Source: Metabacillus arenae (GTDB lineage: Bacteria; Bacillota; Bacilli; Bacillales; Bacillaceae). From it: a DNA stretch of 64,000 nucleotides. Shown in pieces: positions 1 through 8,224 of the stretch. The notes under the pieces were generated by a model. The model did no database searches and had not been told where the DNA came from. It worked only from the letters and a program-made list of their open reading frames with translations. How positions within the stretch are numbered: position 1 is the stretch's first letter; each line of letters starts with the position of its first letter. The stretch is taken from contig NZ_JACXAI010000020.1 of the NCBI RefSeq assembly GCF_014773385.1, positions 1 to 64,000 on the forward strand. Direction: 5' to 3'. The position numbers and the translations under genes are program-made.

Positions 1-23
1 AACTTCTGTCCTTTTTTCGCCAT
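1..23 (-). CDS. First codons of a gene leaving the window, possibly transposase orfA
   Basis: Only the start is visible: ATG at 23-21 followed by codons for AKKGQK, preceded by an AAGGGGTG ribosome-binding site seven bases upstream. The reading frame runs out of the window. A basic N-terminus behind an IS-like end would fit the small regulatory ORF of an IS3-family element, but seven residues cannot establish this. It lies downstream of the msrA-msrB operon and is separated from it by a repeat and a terminator. Confidence 0.4.
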
Positions 24-118
24 AAAAAATCACCCCTTAATTCAATATTGCCAAACTGTGGGTTTTTCAACATCTACTTTAAGGGGTGCAGTCTAAATAA
101 TGACGGCTTTTTAGTACA
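1..118 (-). mobile_element. Possible end of an insertion sequence (IS3-like), cut by window edge
   Basis: Read on the minus strand, the sequence from about 118 inward starts TGTACTAAAAAGCCGTC and leads within 95 bases to a good ribosome-binding site (AAGGGGTG) and an ATG at position 23. That spacing is typical of an IS3-family left end ahead of orfA. The 10-base motif CACCCCTTAA (31-40) recurs inverted at 79-88. Only one end is in the window, so neither the opposite terminal repeat nor a target duplication can be checked. The family assignment is a weak inference. Confidence 0.42.
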
Positions 119-145
119 GACACTGTCTATCTTTATGAGATAAAA

Positions 146-240
146 AAGTTTAAGTTAATTAAAGTATTAACGTGTTAAAGTTGGCTACAGAAGGTAGCAG
201 GCATTCGCCTAGCTACTATCCTGAAACACAGAAAGAACAA
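146..240 (-). repeat. Family 1 interspersed repeat, tail plus degenerate core
   Basis: Positions 146-180 are the reverse complement of the AT-rich tail (TTAATACTTTAATTAACTTA) that ends most copies of the dispersed repeat family found between genes here. The following 60 bases hold a small imperfect hairpin and a trace of the GAAC start motif but no clear GC-rich core. The putative IS end lies only about 28 bases away, so insertion or deletion may have damaged this copy. Confidence 0.5.
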
Positions 241-285
241 AAAAGCAGATCAGGAAAAAAGAGTTGTTTTCCTGATCTGCTTTAT
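241..285. terminator. Bidirectional intrinsic terminator after msrB
   Basis: A perfect 10-base stem GCAGATCAGG (245-254) pairs with CCTGATCTGC (271-280), extended by A/T pairs and flanked by A and T runs on both sides. It ends the msrA-msrB transcript coming from the right. Confidence 0.85.
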
Positions 286-327
286 TTTTAGGGACTTATC
301 GGACAGCCCTTTATTTACAGGATAAAG

Positions 328-756
328 TCATCCAAAAATATTTTTATATTCTCCATAACCCTCTTTTTCTAGATCATCCTTGTGAATAAATCTTAACGAT
401 GCAGAGTTAATACAATAACGCAGACCACTTGGACCAGGTCCATCATTAAAAACATGACCCAAATGGGAATCTGCGCTCTTGCTTCTTACTTCTGTCCTGG
501 TCATTCCATGGGAAGTATCAAGTTTTTCCTTAACCTCCTCCTCCTTTAAAGGTTTGGTAAAGCTTGGCCAACCGCATGCTGAATCAAATTTTTCCTTTGA
601 GCTAAACAAAGGTTCACCTGAGACAACGTCTACATACAATCCTTCTTCATTGTGATTCCAGTACTCATTTTGAAATGGCGGCTCAGTCGCATCATTTTGA
701 GTAACTTCATACTGCATTTTTGTTAATTTTTTCTTAAGCTCGTCTTTGTTAACCAT
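328..756 (-). CDS. msrB: Peptide methionine-R-sulfoxide reductase MsrB
   Basis: Reduces the R epimer of methionine sulfoxide in proteins, using thioredoxin, in the cytoplasm. The 142-residue protein carries the family signatures CGWPSF and [11 protein letters not shown], with the catalytic cysteine at about residue 115. The two CxxC zinc pairs of many MsrB proteins are not seen, as in B. subtilis MsrB. The ATG at 756 is chosen because GGGGGGAT precedes it by five bases; a longer open frame reaches 804 but lies entirely inside msrA. The start overlaps the last 8 bases of msrA, so the two are translationally coupled. A strong terminator follows. Confidence 0.95.
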   Translation of the reverse strand: MVNKDELKKKLTKMQYEVTQNDATEPPFQNEYWNHNEEGLYVDVVSGEPLFSSKEKFDSACGWPSFTKPLKEEEVKEKLDTSHGMTRTEVRSKSADSHLGHVFNDGPGPSGLRYCINSASLRFIHKDDLEKEGYGEYKNIFG

Positions 757-1291
757 TTCTATCCCCCCAATGCTTTTCAATAAATCCAGCTCTCCCTGAT
801 CCAACTTTATATCGATTATAGTGAAGCGGATTTTTCTTATAGTAATCTTGATGATATTCTTCTGCTTGATAGAAGGGTTTAGCAGGTACTATACTTGTTG
901 CGATTGGATTGTTAAACCTTCCGCTTTGCTCTAGCTCTTGTTTAGATCTTTCAGCTAATTCTTTTTGAGATTCATCGTGATAAAAAATTGCTGTGCGATA
1001 GGATTCTCCTCGATCACCAAATTGTCCCCCGCTATCTGTTGGATCAATTTGCTGCCAAAAAAGATCTAATAACTTTTTGTAAGGAAACACATCTGGGTTA
1101 AATGTGATCTGAACAGCTTCTACGTGACCAGTCTTATTAGAACAAACTTGCTCATAAGTAGGATTTTCAAGTTCTCCTCCTGTATATCCAGAGATTACTT
1201 GAATGATACCTGGCTGTTCATCAAAAGGCTTAACCATGCACCAAAAACATCCTCCGGCAAAAGTAGCAACCTCAATATTTTCATTTGTCAC
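749..1291 (-). CDS. msrA: Peptide methionine-S-sulfoxide reductase MsrA
   Basis: Repairs the S epimer of methionine sulfoxide. The hallmark GCFWC lies at residues 14-18 with the catalytic cysteine at 15, followed by the usual VISGYTGG and [15 protein letters not shown] segments; the 180-residue length is normal. Translation begins at GTG 1291 behind AAGGAGGGC. It is the first gene of the msrA-msrB operon and is divergent from a MarR-family regulator, suggesting, but not proving, oxidative control by that regulator. Confidence 0.96.
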   Translation of the reverse strand: MTNENIEVATFAGGCFWCMVKPFDEQPGIIQVISGYTGGELENPTYEQVCSNKTGHVEAVQITFNPDVFPYKKLLDLFWQQIDPTDSGGQFGDRGESYRTAIFYHDESQKELAERSKQELEQSGRFNNPIATSIVPAKPFYQAEEYHQDYYKKNPLHYNRYKVGSGRAGFIEKHWGDRNG

Positions 1292-1386
1292 TTTAGAGCC
1301 CTCCTTTCAATTCCTTTTTATTATATCATTCACTCTATACACTCAAAGTAATCTGCCTCTTAGATAAATATGGTTTTTATTAGTCA

Positions 1387-1398
1387 AACAATATTGTT
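1387..1398. promoter_or_regulatory. Palindrome AACAATATTGTT, candidate MarR operator
   Basis: A perfect 12-base palindrome lies midway in the 220-base divergent spacer between msrA and the MarR-family gene. MarR dimers typically bind AT-rich palindromes in such spacers. The placement is the only support; AT-rich palindromes also occur by chance. Confidence 0.35.
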
Positions 1399-1512
1399 AA
1401 GTATTTTCCTAACTTACCTCCTTATTTTAATCCAGCTTGACAACTATAGCATTACAAGCTAGTTTTAATAATAGTTAACAAAGTGGAGGTTCTTGGCAGG
1501 GGGTTAGTTATA

Positions 1513-1935
1513 ATGGATAAAAGAGAAGAGACAATGTATGAAATGGAGAGCCTTTTACGGAACGTCTTTAAACAACTTCGGAATGAAATGAACGGTATTC
1601 TCGGTAAAGAAATGTCGAGAAATGAATTCCTTGTGTTGAAAATTTTAAAAACGGAGGGCCCAAAAAAATCAAATGAACTAGCGAAAGAATTGGATGTGTC
1701 TGCAAGTCATATTACAGCTGTTACAGATTCTTTAGTTTTAAAAGAATTAATAGAACGAATACGTTCTGAAGAAGACCGTAGAATGATCGAACTTCACCTT
1801 ACAAACACAGGTAAAGAAAAATTATTATTAACCGAGAAAAAGAAAACAGAATTTCTCTTTAAAAGGTTTGACAATTATTCAAACCAAGAATTAAGAGAAT
1901 TATTACGTCTATTTAAGAAAATGTACTTAAATTAA
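1513..1935 (+). CDS. MarR-family transcriptional regulator
   Basis: A 140-residue winged-helix regulator. The recognition region SNELAKELDVSASHITAVTD and the wing with SEEDRRMIELHLT are typical MarR signatures, flanked by helices for dimerisation. It contains no cysteine, so it is not a cysteine-sensing OhrR-type repressor. ATG 1513 is preferred, with AGGGGG nine bases upstream; an in-frame GTG at 1483 sits inside a possible GGAGG and would leave no site of its own. It is divergent from msrA-msrB, its most likely target besides itself. The ligand is unknown. Confidence 0.88.
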   Translation: MDKREETMYEMESLLRNVFKQLRNEMNGILGKEMSRNEFLVLKILKTEGPKKSNELAKELDVSASHITAVTDSLVLKELIERIRSEEDRRMIELHLTNTGKEKLLLTEKKKTEFLFKRFDNYSNQELRELLRLFKKMYLN

Positions 1936-1942
1936 ACAATGA

Positions 1943-1980
1943 TGACCGCTGGCTCAATATGTCAAGCGGTCTATTTTCAT
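1943..1980 (+). terminator. Terminator after the MarR gene
   Basis: GACCGCT (1943-1949) pairs with AGCGGTC (1965-1971), followed by a short T-rich stretch (TATTTTC). Confidence 0.65.
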
Positions 1981-2186
1981 ACAAAAAGAAGCATATGGGC
2001 TTATAAAAATATTTATTAAAACAAGATAGCAGTGTCCACTTCAGCGTTAAGCCATATTCCTCAGATCATTAGCCAATCTGTTAAAAATAAAAGAATTGCT
2101 TTTCTGCTGGTCGTCCTAAGCTTTTCTTACATATTGTGGATGAATAAGTGAAAGAATAATGGAAAGAAGATGAAGGAGGGAAAATT

Positions 2187-2432
2187 ATGGCGTCCCCATA
2201 CTTGTGTCCAAATTGCAAAAGTAACCGAACAAGATTCAATCTTATTGAGCAAAATCCGAAATCAGTTAAATTAGACCCTCAAACAGGGATGGTCGTTCAA
2301 GAGTATGATCAATCATCTTTAGAGCCCTTTCATATCTCTTATAAAGGCCCTCAAATAAAAGTGCAATGCGGAGCTTGCGGATTAATTGAAGATGAAGTTG
2401 TTTTCGTCAAAAGAGCGGAGCTGGGGAGATAG
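2187..2432 (+). CDS. Small zinc-ribbon protein of unknown function
   Basis: An 81-residue soluble protein with two CxxC knuckles, CPNC at residues 7-10 and CGAC at 61-64, which together could bind one zinc ion as a ribbon. The 50 residues between are polar with no membrane segment. The start has an excellent site (GAAGGAGGG, seven bases before ATG). It stands alone: it has its own 5' spacer and a terminator shared with the convergent hydrolase. I do not recognise a specific family; nucleic-acid binding is only a guess from the fold. Confidence 0.8.
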   Translation: MASPYLCPNCKSNRTRFNLIEQNPKSVKLDPQTGMVVQEYDQSSLEPFHISYKGPQIKVQCGACGLIEDEVVFVKRAELGR

Positions 2433-2448
2433 CAGTACAAGTAATACT

Positions 2449-2486
2449 AAATGCCAGACACATTGGAAACAGATGGTCTGGCATTT
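2449..2486. terminator. Bidirectional terminator between convergent genes
   Basis: AAATGCCAGAC (2449-2459) is the exact inverted repeat of GTCTGGCATTT (2476-2486). It serves both the zinc-ribbon gene and the opposing hydrolase. Confidence 0.8.
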
Positions 2487-2506
2487 GAATGATTTTATGA
2501 TTAACT

Positions 2507-3322
2507 TTATTCTTCAGGTTTAGGCGCTACCGATGTTTCAATGAAATGATACATCACATCGATAAGTCGATCAGGCTCCTCTAACATCCCCATATGTCCG
2601 GAGTTTTCTAACAGAACTTCCGTAACATGTGAACCTTCGGTTGTAAATGTTTTTTCTTTCGGAATAACTTGATCCTCTTTCCCTGCAACCAGTAAAATCG
2701 GGAGATCTAGATTTTGTAAAACTACTCGTCGATCTTTCCTGTTTTTCATTGCATTTAGTGCACTAATGGCACCAGTAGAAGGCGTTTTATTGCCAATTTG
2801 TTTGGCAAATGAGATTTCAGAAGCAATTTTTTCATCTTTCTTTTGACGAAAGAGTTTTGGGATAAGATCGTCAATAAAAGGTTCTATCCCAACTTCCTTA
2901 ATTTTCTTTATACCTTTCACCCTATTCTCCTTTGCCTCTTCACTATCAGGAAAAGCTGTTGAATGAATAAGACCTAATCCGCTTATTTTATCAGGGTATT
3001 TTTCAGCAAAAGCTAATGAAACATACCCACCTAAAGAATGCCCGAAAAGAATGGCTTTTTGAACTTCTAAACTTTTTAAGATCCCTGCAATGTCATCTGC
3101 CATTTCATTTATATCATATTCATTCATTACTGTGCTCGACTCTCCATGACCTCTTAAATCTATGGCAAGTACTCTATGTCTTTTTGAAAGTTCAGGAATA
3201 AGATATTTAAAATATTCATGACTTCCACAAAATCCATGAAGCAAGACAATGCAATCACCGACACCTTTATCTATGTAAGAAATTGAAATATCCTCAGAGA
3301 TGTTTTGTTTATAAAGCTCCAT
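2507..3322 (-). CDS. Alpha/beta-fold hydrolase
   Basis: A 271-residue cytoplasmic serine hydrolase. The core includes LLHGFCGS (oxyanion region, residues 27-34), the nucleophile elbow GHSLGG near residue 94, an acidic residue in VAGKEDQVIP and the catalytic histidine in NSGHMGMLEEP near residue 243. This is the arrangement of small esterases and C-C hydrolases related to MhpC or YugF. ATG 3322 follows AAGGAGGCG. Monocistronic; the substrate cannot be read from sequence. Confidence 0.9.
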   Translation of the reverse strand: MELYKQNISEDISISYIDKGVGDCIVLLHGFCGSHEYFKYLIPELSKRHRVLAIDLRGHGESSTVMNEYDINEMADDIAGILKSLEVQKAILFGHSLGGYVSLAFAEKYPDKISGLGLIHSTAFPDSEEAKENRVKGIKKIKEVGIEPFIDDLIPKLFRQKKDEKIASEISFAKQIGNKTPSTGAISALNAMKNRKDRRVVLQNLDLPILLVAGKEDQVIPKEKTFTTEGSHVTEVLLENSGHMGMLEEPDRLIDVMYHFIETSVAPKPEE

Positions 3323-3593
3323 CTTAACGCCTCCTTTTCTTATACAAACATACCCTTAAATAGTTGTCAGCAAACATTTTTTCTTGCAATAAAAATTCCC
3401 TCTGTTTTTCCCAAGTTTATCATTGAACTTGAGTTGGGTTTGTAAAGAATTATTTGTTTTTTATTAAAATTGTTAAGAAAGTTTATAAAATCAGTAAATT
3501 CAGTATGATTATTGTAGATTTCCATTATTATGAATGTAGACTAGGTGGTCAATCCAAAGATGTATAAATGTTTCTAACAGGGGAGGAATTTTA

Positions 3594-3743
3594 ATGCAAA
3601 AAAGCTTCTTGCTTAAAGTTGGCGCATCTCTTTTAGCTGTATTTTTATTAGGTGCTTGTAACAACGCTGAGGACCCTGAAACAGAGGACACAAACACAGA
3701 AGAAACCGAAGAAGAAACTTCTGAAGAAGAAGACGGAGAATAA
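3594..3743 (+). CDS. Very small acidic lipoprotein
   Basis: A 49-residue protein with a basic N-terminus, a hydrophobic stretch and a lipobox LLGAC (cysteine 22), so it should be lipid-anchored on the outer face of the membrane. The mature part is only 28 residues and almost entirely Glu, Asp and Thr. AGGGGAGGAATTTTA precedes the ATG, which supports real translation. An open frame on the opposite strand over the same bases is an artefact of the Glu-rich codons. A family 2 repeat begins 13 bases after its stop. Function unknown; short acidic lipoproteins of this type are common in Bacillaceae. Confidence 0.8.
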   Translation: MQKSFLLKVGASLLAVFLLGACNNAEDPETEDTNTEETEEETSEEEDGE

Positions 3744-3756
3744 GTAATAACATAAA

Positions 3757-3973
3757 GTGAATCTTCCATCAGTGGGGGTTTCTTTTATCCCTCACTACTG
3801 ATATTAGTTGAGACCCACAGAATGTGGGTCTCACAGACGTTTCCACAGGAAGCGGCAACGTCTGTGTTCCTTTTTTTGGACCTTTTCGGGCAGTTATCCC
3901 CCATCTATCTTTTTGACTTTCTCAAAATCTTGAGATACGAGGTTTTACTGCCCGTTAAGAGTGGGATAAAGTT
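3757..3973 (+). repeat. Family 2 structured repeat, copy A
   Basis: Begins GTGAATCTTCCATCAGTGGG 13 bases after a stop codon on the same strand. It folds into successive hairpins: ATCAGTGGG with the CTACTGAT region, GAGACCCAC with GTGGGTCTC, and CAGACG with CGTCTG. TTATCCC (3894-3900) can close on GGGATAAA (3963-3970). Copies B (40205) and C (48667, minus strand) share the start, the TTCCTTTTT..GGAC segment and the TTATCCC box. No protein is encoded. Confidence 0.75.
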
Positions 3974-4012
3974 AAAAATAAAGAAAGGATGCTTTGTGCC
4001 CTCTCCTATATA

Positions 4013-4201
4013 CTAGTTATTCGTTTTTTGTTCATTTAAGTGCAATGTATATATTGCTCCGCTTAAAAACAGTGCGCAATATCCAACATTTAAGTATACT
4101 TTATCCATATTCTCATCAATAAAGCTCAAATAGGCTACTCCTGCAAAATACACAGAAATTAATATTGCTATCGCAAAAAAGATTATGTATATATTTTTCA
4201 T
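4013..4201 (-). CDS. Small two-helix membrane protein
   Basis: About 62 residues with two hydrophobic segments (roughly residues 5-24 and 38-55) separated by a short charged loop, ending in a polar tail. ATG 4201 is preferred because AAGGGG lies eight bases upstream; the GTG at 4210 abuts that site. It is the last gene of a possible three-gene unit with the HtrA-like protease and the zinc-ribbon membrane protein, 40 bases beyond the protease stop. The function is unknown. Confidence 0.65.
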   Translation of the reverse strand: MKNIYIIFFAIAILISVYFAGVAYLSFIDENMDKVYLNVGYCALFLSGAIYTLHLNEQKTNN

Positions 4202-4240
4202 CTTTTTCACCCCTTATTCAATTTTCAGCCAATCTCAGTA

Positions 4241-5368
4241 TTACTTATTTTCTTTAGCCTTCATTTTGATGTCATCGATCTTCGCTTGTTCATTTTCAAA
4301 GATTACTTTATAGGTTATATCATAATTTTTCTTGATTCTGTTTCCTTTCTCGACTTCTTCCGTTTGCAAAGAAGCTTTTGCTAAAATATGATCTTCTTTT
4401 TTTTCTGAAGACAGTTCTTCAATTTTCAAGCTGGCTATAGATATATAACGGTTGCGGAATGATTCATAGTCAGTATTTGATTGCAATGTACTGCTTAATA
4501 AAGAATAGGCCGTTACATAATCTTGGTGATCGATACTTTCCATAAAGTAACTTATGAGATAATCAGCTGTTTCTGACATTTTATTTTCATCTATTTTTTC
4601 AAATTCGTCAAGAGCTGATATATTGGGTAAGGATTTCATTGGAGTGTCTGACCATTTTTTTACTAATGGATATACGTTTTTAATAGAAAGACTAAAACCT
4701 ATCGTTCCTTCTTCCATCCTTGCTGAATTAATTCCAATTACTTTACCAGTTTTCCGATCAAGTAAAGGGCCCCCGCTGTTCCCGGGAGCTATTGGAGCTG
4801 ATATTTGGTATGCATCTTCATAATGATATGGTGCAAGATCAAATTCCCTTCCAGTCCCGCTAATAATTCCTGTGGTTACAGTATTTTGAAGCCCTAGTGG
4901 ACTTCCAAGTGCCACAACTTCGTCACCCAATTCAAACGTATGGTTCAAATCTAACTTAAGTGGCTCTTGTCCTGCAAGACCGTCTACTCTTACTAAAGCA
5001 ACATCGGTATTTAGACTAATTCCAATAACTTCCCCGTCAAAACCTTTAGCATCAGTCGTTCTTACTTTAACTTTTTTTGCACCTTGAACAACATGAGCAT
5101 TTGTGATGATATCTCCTTTATCGTTAAACAAAAAACCAGAACCAACCGAGCCATCACTTAACTCAACCATAACAACTCTTTTTTTTGTGTCATGTAAGAT
5201 ATCCTTCAAGTCTTTATTAGGATTATTTTCATTTTCAATAACATTCAATACCATCGGCGCTTCATAGAGGCGCTTCTCAACATCCTTTTTCAATAAAACA
5301 AAAATAGTAATTCCAACAATCCAAATGAGAGCTGTTACTGTTATACTAATTACCCACTTTTTATTCAT
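4241..5368 (-). CDS. Membrane-anchored trypsin-like serine protease (HtrA-like, no PDZ)
   Basis: A 375-residue extracytoplasmic protease. One N-terminal membrane helix (residues 5-26) is followed by a chymotrypsin-fold domain with His92 in TNAHVV, Asp122 in NTDVALV and Ser198 in APGNSGGP, a complete triad. Instead of the PDZ domain of HtrA or DegP, the C-terminal third (about 255-370) looks like an NTF2-like or DUF4878-type domain. ATG 5368 overlaps the end of the zinc-ribbon gene by 8 bases and has AGAAGGG upstream. The tight coupling suggests that the two proteins work together at the membrane. Confidence 0.88.
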   Translation of the reverse strand: MNKKWVISITVTALIWIVGITIFVLLKKDVEKRLYEAPMVLNVIENENNPNKDLKDILHDTKKRVVMVELSDGSVGSGFLFNDKGDIITNAHVVQGAKKVKVRTTDAKGFDGEVIGISLNTDVALVRVDGLAGQEPLKLDLNHTFELGDEVVALGSPLGLQNTVTTGIISGTGREFDLAPYHYEDAYQISAPIAPGNSGGPLLDRKTGKVIGINSARMEEGTIGFSLSIKNVYPLVKKWSDTPMKSLPNISALDEFEKIDENKMSETADYLISYFMESIDHQDYVTAYSLLSSTLQSNTDYESFRNRYISIASLKIEELSSEKKEDHILAKASLQTEEVEKGNRIKKNYDITYKVIFENEQAKIDDIKMKAKENK

Positions 5369-6521
5369 CAGGAGACCCTTCTTTTTCACTCAAATACCAG
5401 TTCATATTCCTTATTTCCATTTTGATATCTTTTTTTACCCCGTAAACGATATGTTTTAACTTTCCAGTTTCATTTGGATGCAATGTATTCGGAAAGATAT
5501 TGGTTTTTCCTTTCTCAATTTCTTTACCTTGCTTATCCTTGATAATAAACTCAACGACAACTGAATTTATATCTCTTGTTCCATTATTAATTACTTCTCC
5601 TTCTATATATGCATCTCCAAAATCATCTAGCTTCACATTTAACTTCTTTACTTCTACTGCCTTGTTCTTATTCTTTTCTTCTTCTTTCTTTGCTGCTGAG
5701 ATGGCCTTTTCGATTCTTACCCTTTCAGCTACTAAGAAAGATTCTCTTTCTTGTTCTATTTTTTCTTTTAATGAAATTAACTTTTCATTATTCACTGCAT
5801 ATTGCAGGGCTTCTTCGATTATGTATGAAGCTTCATTAAAATGATTTCTTGATAGCTTGTCTTCTGCTTGTTTAGTACTAAGTTCAACCATTCTAGTAAC
5901 AATTTGATTTTCAACCTTTGCAGCCTCCACATTATCTAAATAGGCAATGGATTTTAATTTATCTGATAATAAATCAATTGAATTAAGGGTATTTATTTCT
6001 TTTTTTATTTCGCCAACAGTCACATTTGTAGAAGATTCTTGAAAATTGGCTTTTAAAGGGGATAATAACACTGTGTTTTCTCCTTGCAACTGTTTAGAAA
6101 TGGTTTTGATTTGAGTACGGGCTTCTTCGAATTCAGTATTTTTTATATGATCGTTTACGTCGTTAATTTGCTCGGATATATCTTGTGCAAATTCAATATG
6201 ATCCATCTCTTTTTTTAAAACTGAATAGTCGGTACGGTCTTTTTTTGCAGCCTCGAGCAGACTCAATGCTTCCTCATACCTGCCTGATAGAGCCAATTCT
6301 TCTGCTTTTCTTTGTTGATCGACAACCTGCGCATTCACATTTTCTTCGTGTTTATAGCCTAGTACGACTAAAAAAGTTACAATAACAAAACTTGCGACGG
6401 GAAGTGAAATGTATTTAATTAGATGCTTTCTATTAATCTCATTTTTTAGCCTCGTCCCACAAAACGGACAAAAGCGAGCACCTTCATGTATATTTGTCGA
6501 ACCGCAATTGTGGCAACTCAC
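5361..6521 (-). CDS. Zinc-ribbon, single-pass membrane protein with FxLYD-like domain
   Basis: A 386-residue protein with an N-terminal zinc ribbon (cysteines 3, 6, 18, 21), a basic stretch, one membrane helix (about 35-55), a long helical, probably coiled-coil external region (65-285) and a C-terminal beta domain (about 290-380) resembling FxLYD domains. This layout occurs in TcaA- and YvbJ-like Firmicute proteins of the envelope. It is first in an overlapping pair with the serine protease. The ribbon would face the cytoplasm and the long helical part the wall. The exact function is unknown. Confidence 0.8.
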   Translation of the reverse strand: MSCHNCGSTNIHEGARFCPFCGTRLKNEINRKHLIKYISLPVASFVIVTFLVVLGYKHEENVNAQVVDQQRKAEELALSGRYEEALSLLEAAKKDRTDYSVLKKEMDHIEFAQDISEQINDVNDHIKNTEFEEARTQIKTISKQLQGENTVLLSPLKANFQESSTNVTVGEIKKEINTLNSIDLLSDKLKSIAYLDNVEAAKVENQIVTRMVELSTKQAEDKLSRNHFNEASYIIEEALQYAVNNEKLISLKEKIEQERESFLVAERVRIEKAISAAKKEEEKNKNKAVEVKKLNVKLDDFGDAYIEGEVINNGTRDINSVVVEFIIKDKQGKEIEKGKTNIFPNTLHPNETGKLKHIVYGVKKDIKMEIRNMNWYLSEKEGSPDE

Positions 6522-6777
6522 CAGAGTGTCCTCCTTATCTCAGCCTATTCATTTTCGACCTATTATTCTATTAGTATACATGGTTCACCAAATTTCTTCC
6601 AGTTGACACTCCAAACGTCTAAAGACGCGGGATTTTCAGTGCTAAAAACCGAATGCATTTCTAGTTAGGGTAATAAGTGATACTAGCTTCATGCATGACA
6701 GCTTAAATTTCGAAATTCCATTGACTATTCAAGCCAAGGAACTAGACTAAGATTTAGAAATTGTAATAATTCATCAA
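6522..6777. other. Intergenic spacer without a gene
   Basis: No open frame with a ribosome-binding site was found. The part nearest the zinc-ribbon gene should hold its promoter, but no clear -35/-10 pair was identified. Confidence 0.5.
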
Positions 6778-6813
6778 TCAAAAAAGGCTAAACAAGGGAT
6801 TGTCTAACCTTTT
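6778..6813 (-). terminator. Terminator after ypmS
   Basis: On the minus strand, AAAGGTTAGACAA and TTGTTTAGCCTTT form a stem with a TCCC loop, followed by six T. Confidence 0.85.
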
Positions 6814-7405
6814 AAAGATTTTCTAATGGAAAAAACAATTTGAAAGTAATATTATCATTTTCCAAATCAAAGCTTTCTGCTTTTGGCCTCAATTTATTTT
6901 TCAACTGAATTTCATCCAAATGAACATCAACATATTGTTTATTGGAATCAATATGAACAAAAGGTGGCAACTCATAATGATCTCTTATATATTTCATTAC
7001 ATAAGGTACCGGAAGCTGTAATCTGCCTAGTGATAATTCTTCTACAGCTAATCTCATATTGCCGTCTTCTTTCACAATTGGATTAAAAGCTAAGGTAACG
7101 TCTATATTATTTCCAAACGCTTGGATTTGACCCAGAAGATAGACTTTGTCATCTAATAGAATTTTATAGTTTAATTCGTCTGCATTTGCCTCTTTTACTA
7201 AATAATGATTGATCAGCTTATTTAAAGATTCTTTCGAAGAGCTTACTGAAAAATCAACTGTCTCCCCGCCTTTATTGTTATGGTTAATAAAGCTTTGTGG
7301 AGATGAGGAGGGAAAATAAACTAAAATCCCAGCTGCTGCTATTACTAGCACATTTACACTTAATAACAGTACAAAAGCTAGTTTCCATTTTTCAATTTTA
7401 TTCAT
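6812..7405 (-). CDS. ypmS: YpmS-family membrane-anchored protein (DUF2140)
   Basis: A 197-residue protein with one N-terminal membrane helix (about residues 7-28) and an extracytoplasmic beta-rich domain, matching YpmS in length and in the segments VYLLGQIQAFG and LQLPVPYVM. It directly follows ypmR, the same order as in B. subtilis. ATG 7405 is chosen over an upstream in-frame start because GGTGGT lies seven bases before it. The role is undefined; its position with a SGNH lipase and a Sco protein suggests envelope function. Confidence 0.88.
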   Translation of the reverse strand: MNKIEKWKLAFVLLLSVNVLVIAAAGILVYFPSSSPQSFINHNNKGGETVDFSVSSSKESLNKLINHYLVKEANADELNYKILLDDKVYLLGQIQAFGNNIDVTLAFNPIVKEDGNMRLAVEELSLGRLQLPVPYVMKYIRDHYELPPFVHIDSNKQYVDVHLDEIQLKNKLRPKAESFDLENDNITFKLFFPLENL

Positions 7406-7417
7406 TAAAAATACCAC

Positions 7418-8224
7418 CTATCTTGCTGCATTTCTTATTTCTGCTTGTTCAATGGACTCTAGAACTCTTCCTCCCATAAGTTTATACCCATCTGAATTAG
7501 GATGAAACTTATCTTCAGAAAGGAGATTCGTATTTGTTTCATCAGCAAACAAGTCATCAATCTTTACAAACCTAGCATTCTCATCCTCTAACAAAATGCG
7601 GTTAGATGCTTCATTCCAATTATCCACAACTGCGTCAATGGCTGAAAGCTCAGGTAAAACGAATTTAAATGGATTGTAAATTCCTAAATAAACGATAGTT
7701 GCATCATCATTTTGCTTCCGAATGTCTTGTATAATTTTCGAAAATCGCTCTGAAAAGTTTGTTCTTTCCTTCTCAAAAGGTTCATAGGTTAAATCAAATA
7801 TATTATTTTTTACTACTTGCATCATATCGTTTCCGCCAATTGTTAGAAAGATTAGATCAGCGTTTTGGACTTCTTGTTTTACATCCGCTTGCTTTAACCG
7901 ATTTAGTAGATTTGTAGTTTTATGCCCTGCCACAGCATAATTTCTTAGCCTAATATCTTTATAGTCTTCATTTAATTCTAATTGTTCTACAACATCGCTG
8001 ACATAGCCGCCATTTTTATCGGCATCACCTACACCTGCTGTTAGAGAGTCTCCCAGAGCCACTATATTTAAGTCTCCTGGTATAAATTCTTCGGGAGGTA
8101 TTGACTTTTTTGGCACTGTGACCGTTTTACTCGTCGGCTCTGATGGCTTAGGTTTAAATACTATATTTGAACAGCCTGCAATGATAAACAAAACAAGCAT
8201 TAGAACAAAGCTTTTTTTGATCAT
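7418..8224 (-). CDS. ypmR: YpmR, SGNH/GDSL-family lipoprotein hydrolase
   Basis: A 268-residue lipoprotein with lipobox IIAGC (cysteine 18) and a GDSL-type esterase domain. Block I is GDSLTAG with the nucleophile Ser60, block III is GGNDMM and the catalytic block is HPNSDGY near the C-terminus. It probably hydrolyses an ester or acetyl group outside the membrane. ATG 8224 has TAGGGTG six bases upstream; two other in-frame starts lie just before it. It is followed after 12 bases by ypmS, so the two are probably co-transcribed. Confidence 0.9.
   Translation of the reverse strand: MIKKSFVLMLVLFIIAGCSNIVFKPKPSEPTSKTVTVPKKSIPPEEFIPGDLNIVALGDSLTAGVGDADKNGGYVSDVVEQLELNEDYKDIRLRNYAVAGHKTTNLLNRLKQADVKQEVQNADLIFLTIGGNDMMQVVKNNIFDLTYEPFEKERTNFSERFSKIIQDIRKQNDDATIVYLGIYNPFKFVLPELSAIDAVVDNWNEASNRILLEDENARFVKIDDLFADETNTNLLSEDKFHPNSDGYKLMGGRVLESIEQAEIRNAAR

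Noticed and set aside
3509-3769. Minus-strand frame rich in Ser and Val opposite the small lipoprotein
   Set aside because: It mirrors the Glu/Thr codons of the lipoprotein, has no ribosome-binding site, and the plus-strand gene has both a signal peptide with lipobox and a strong site.
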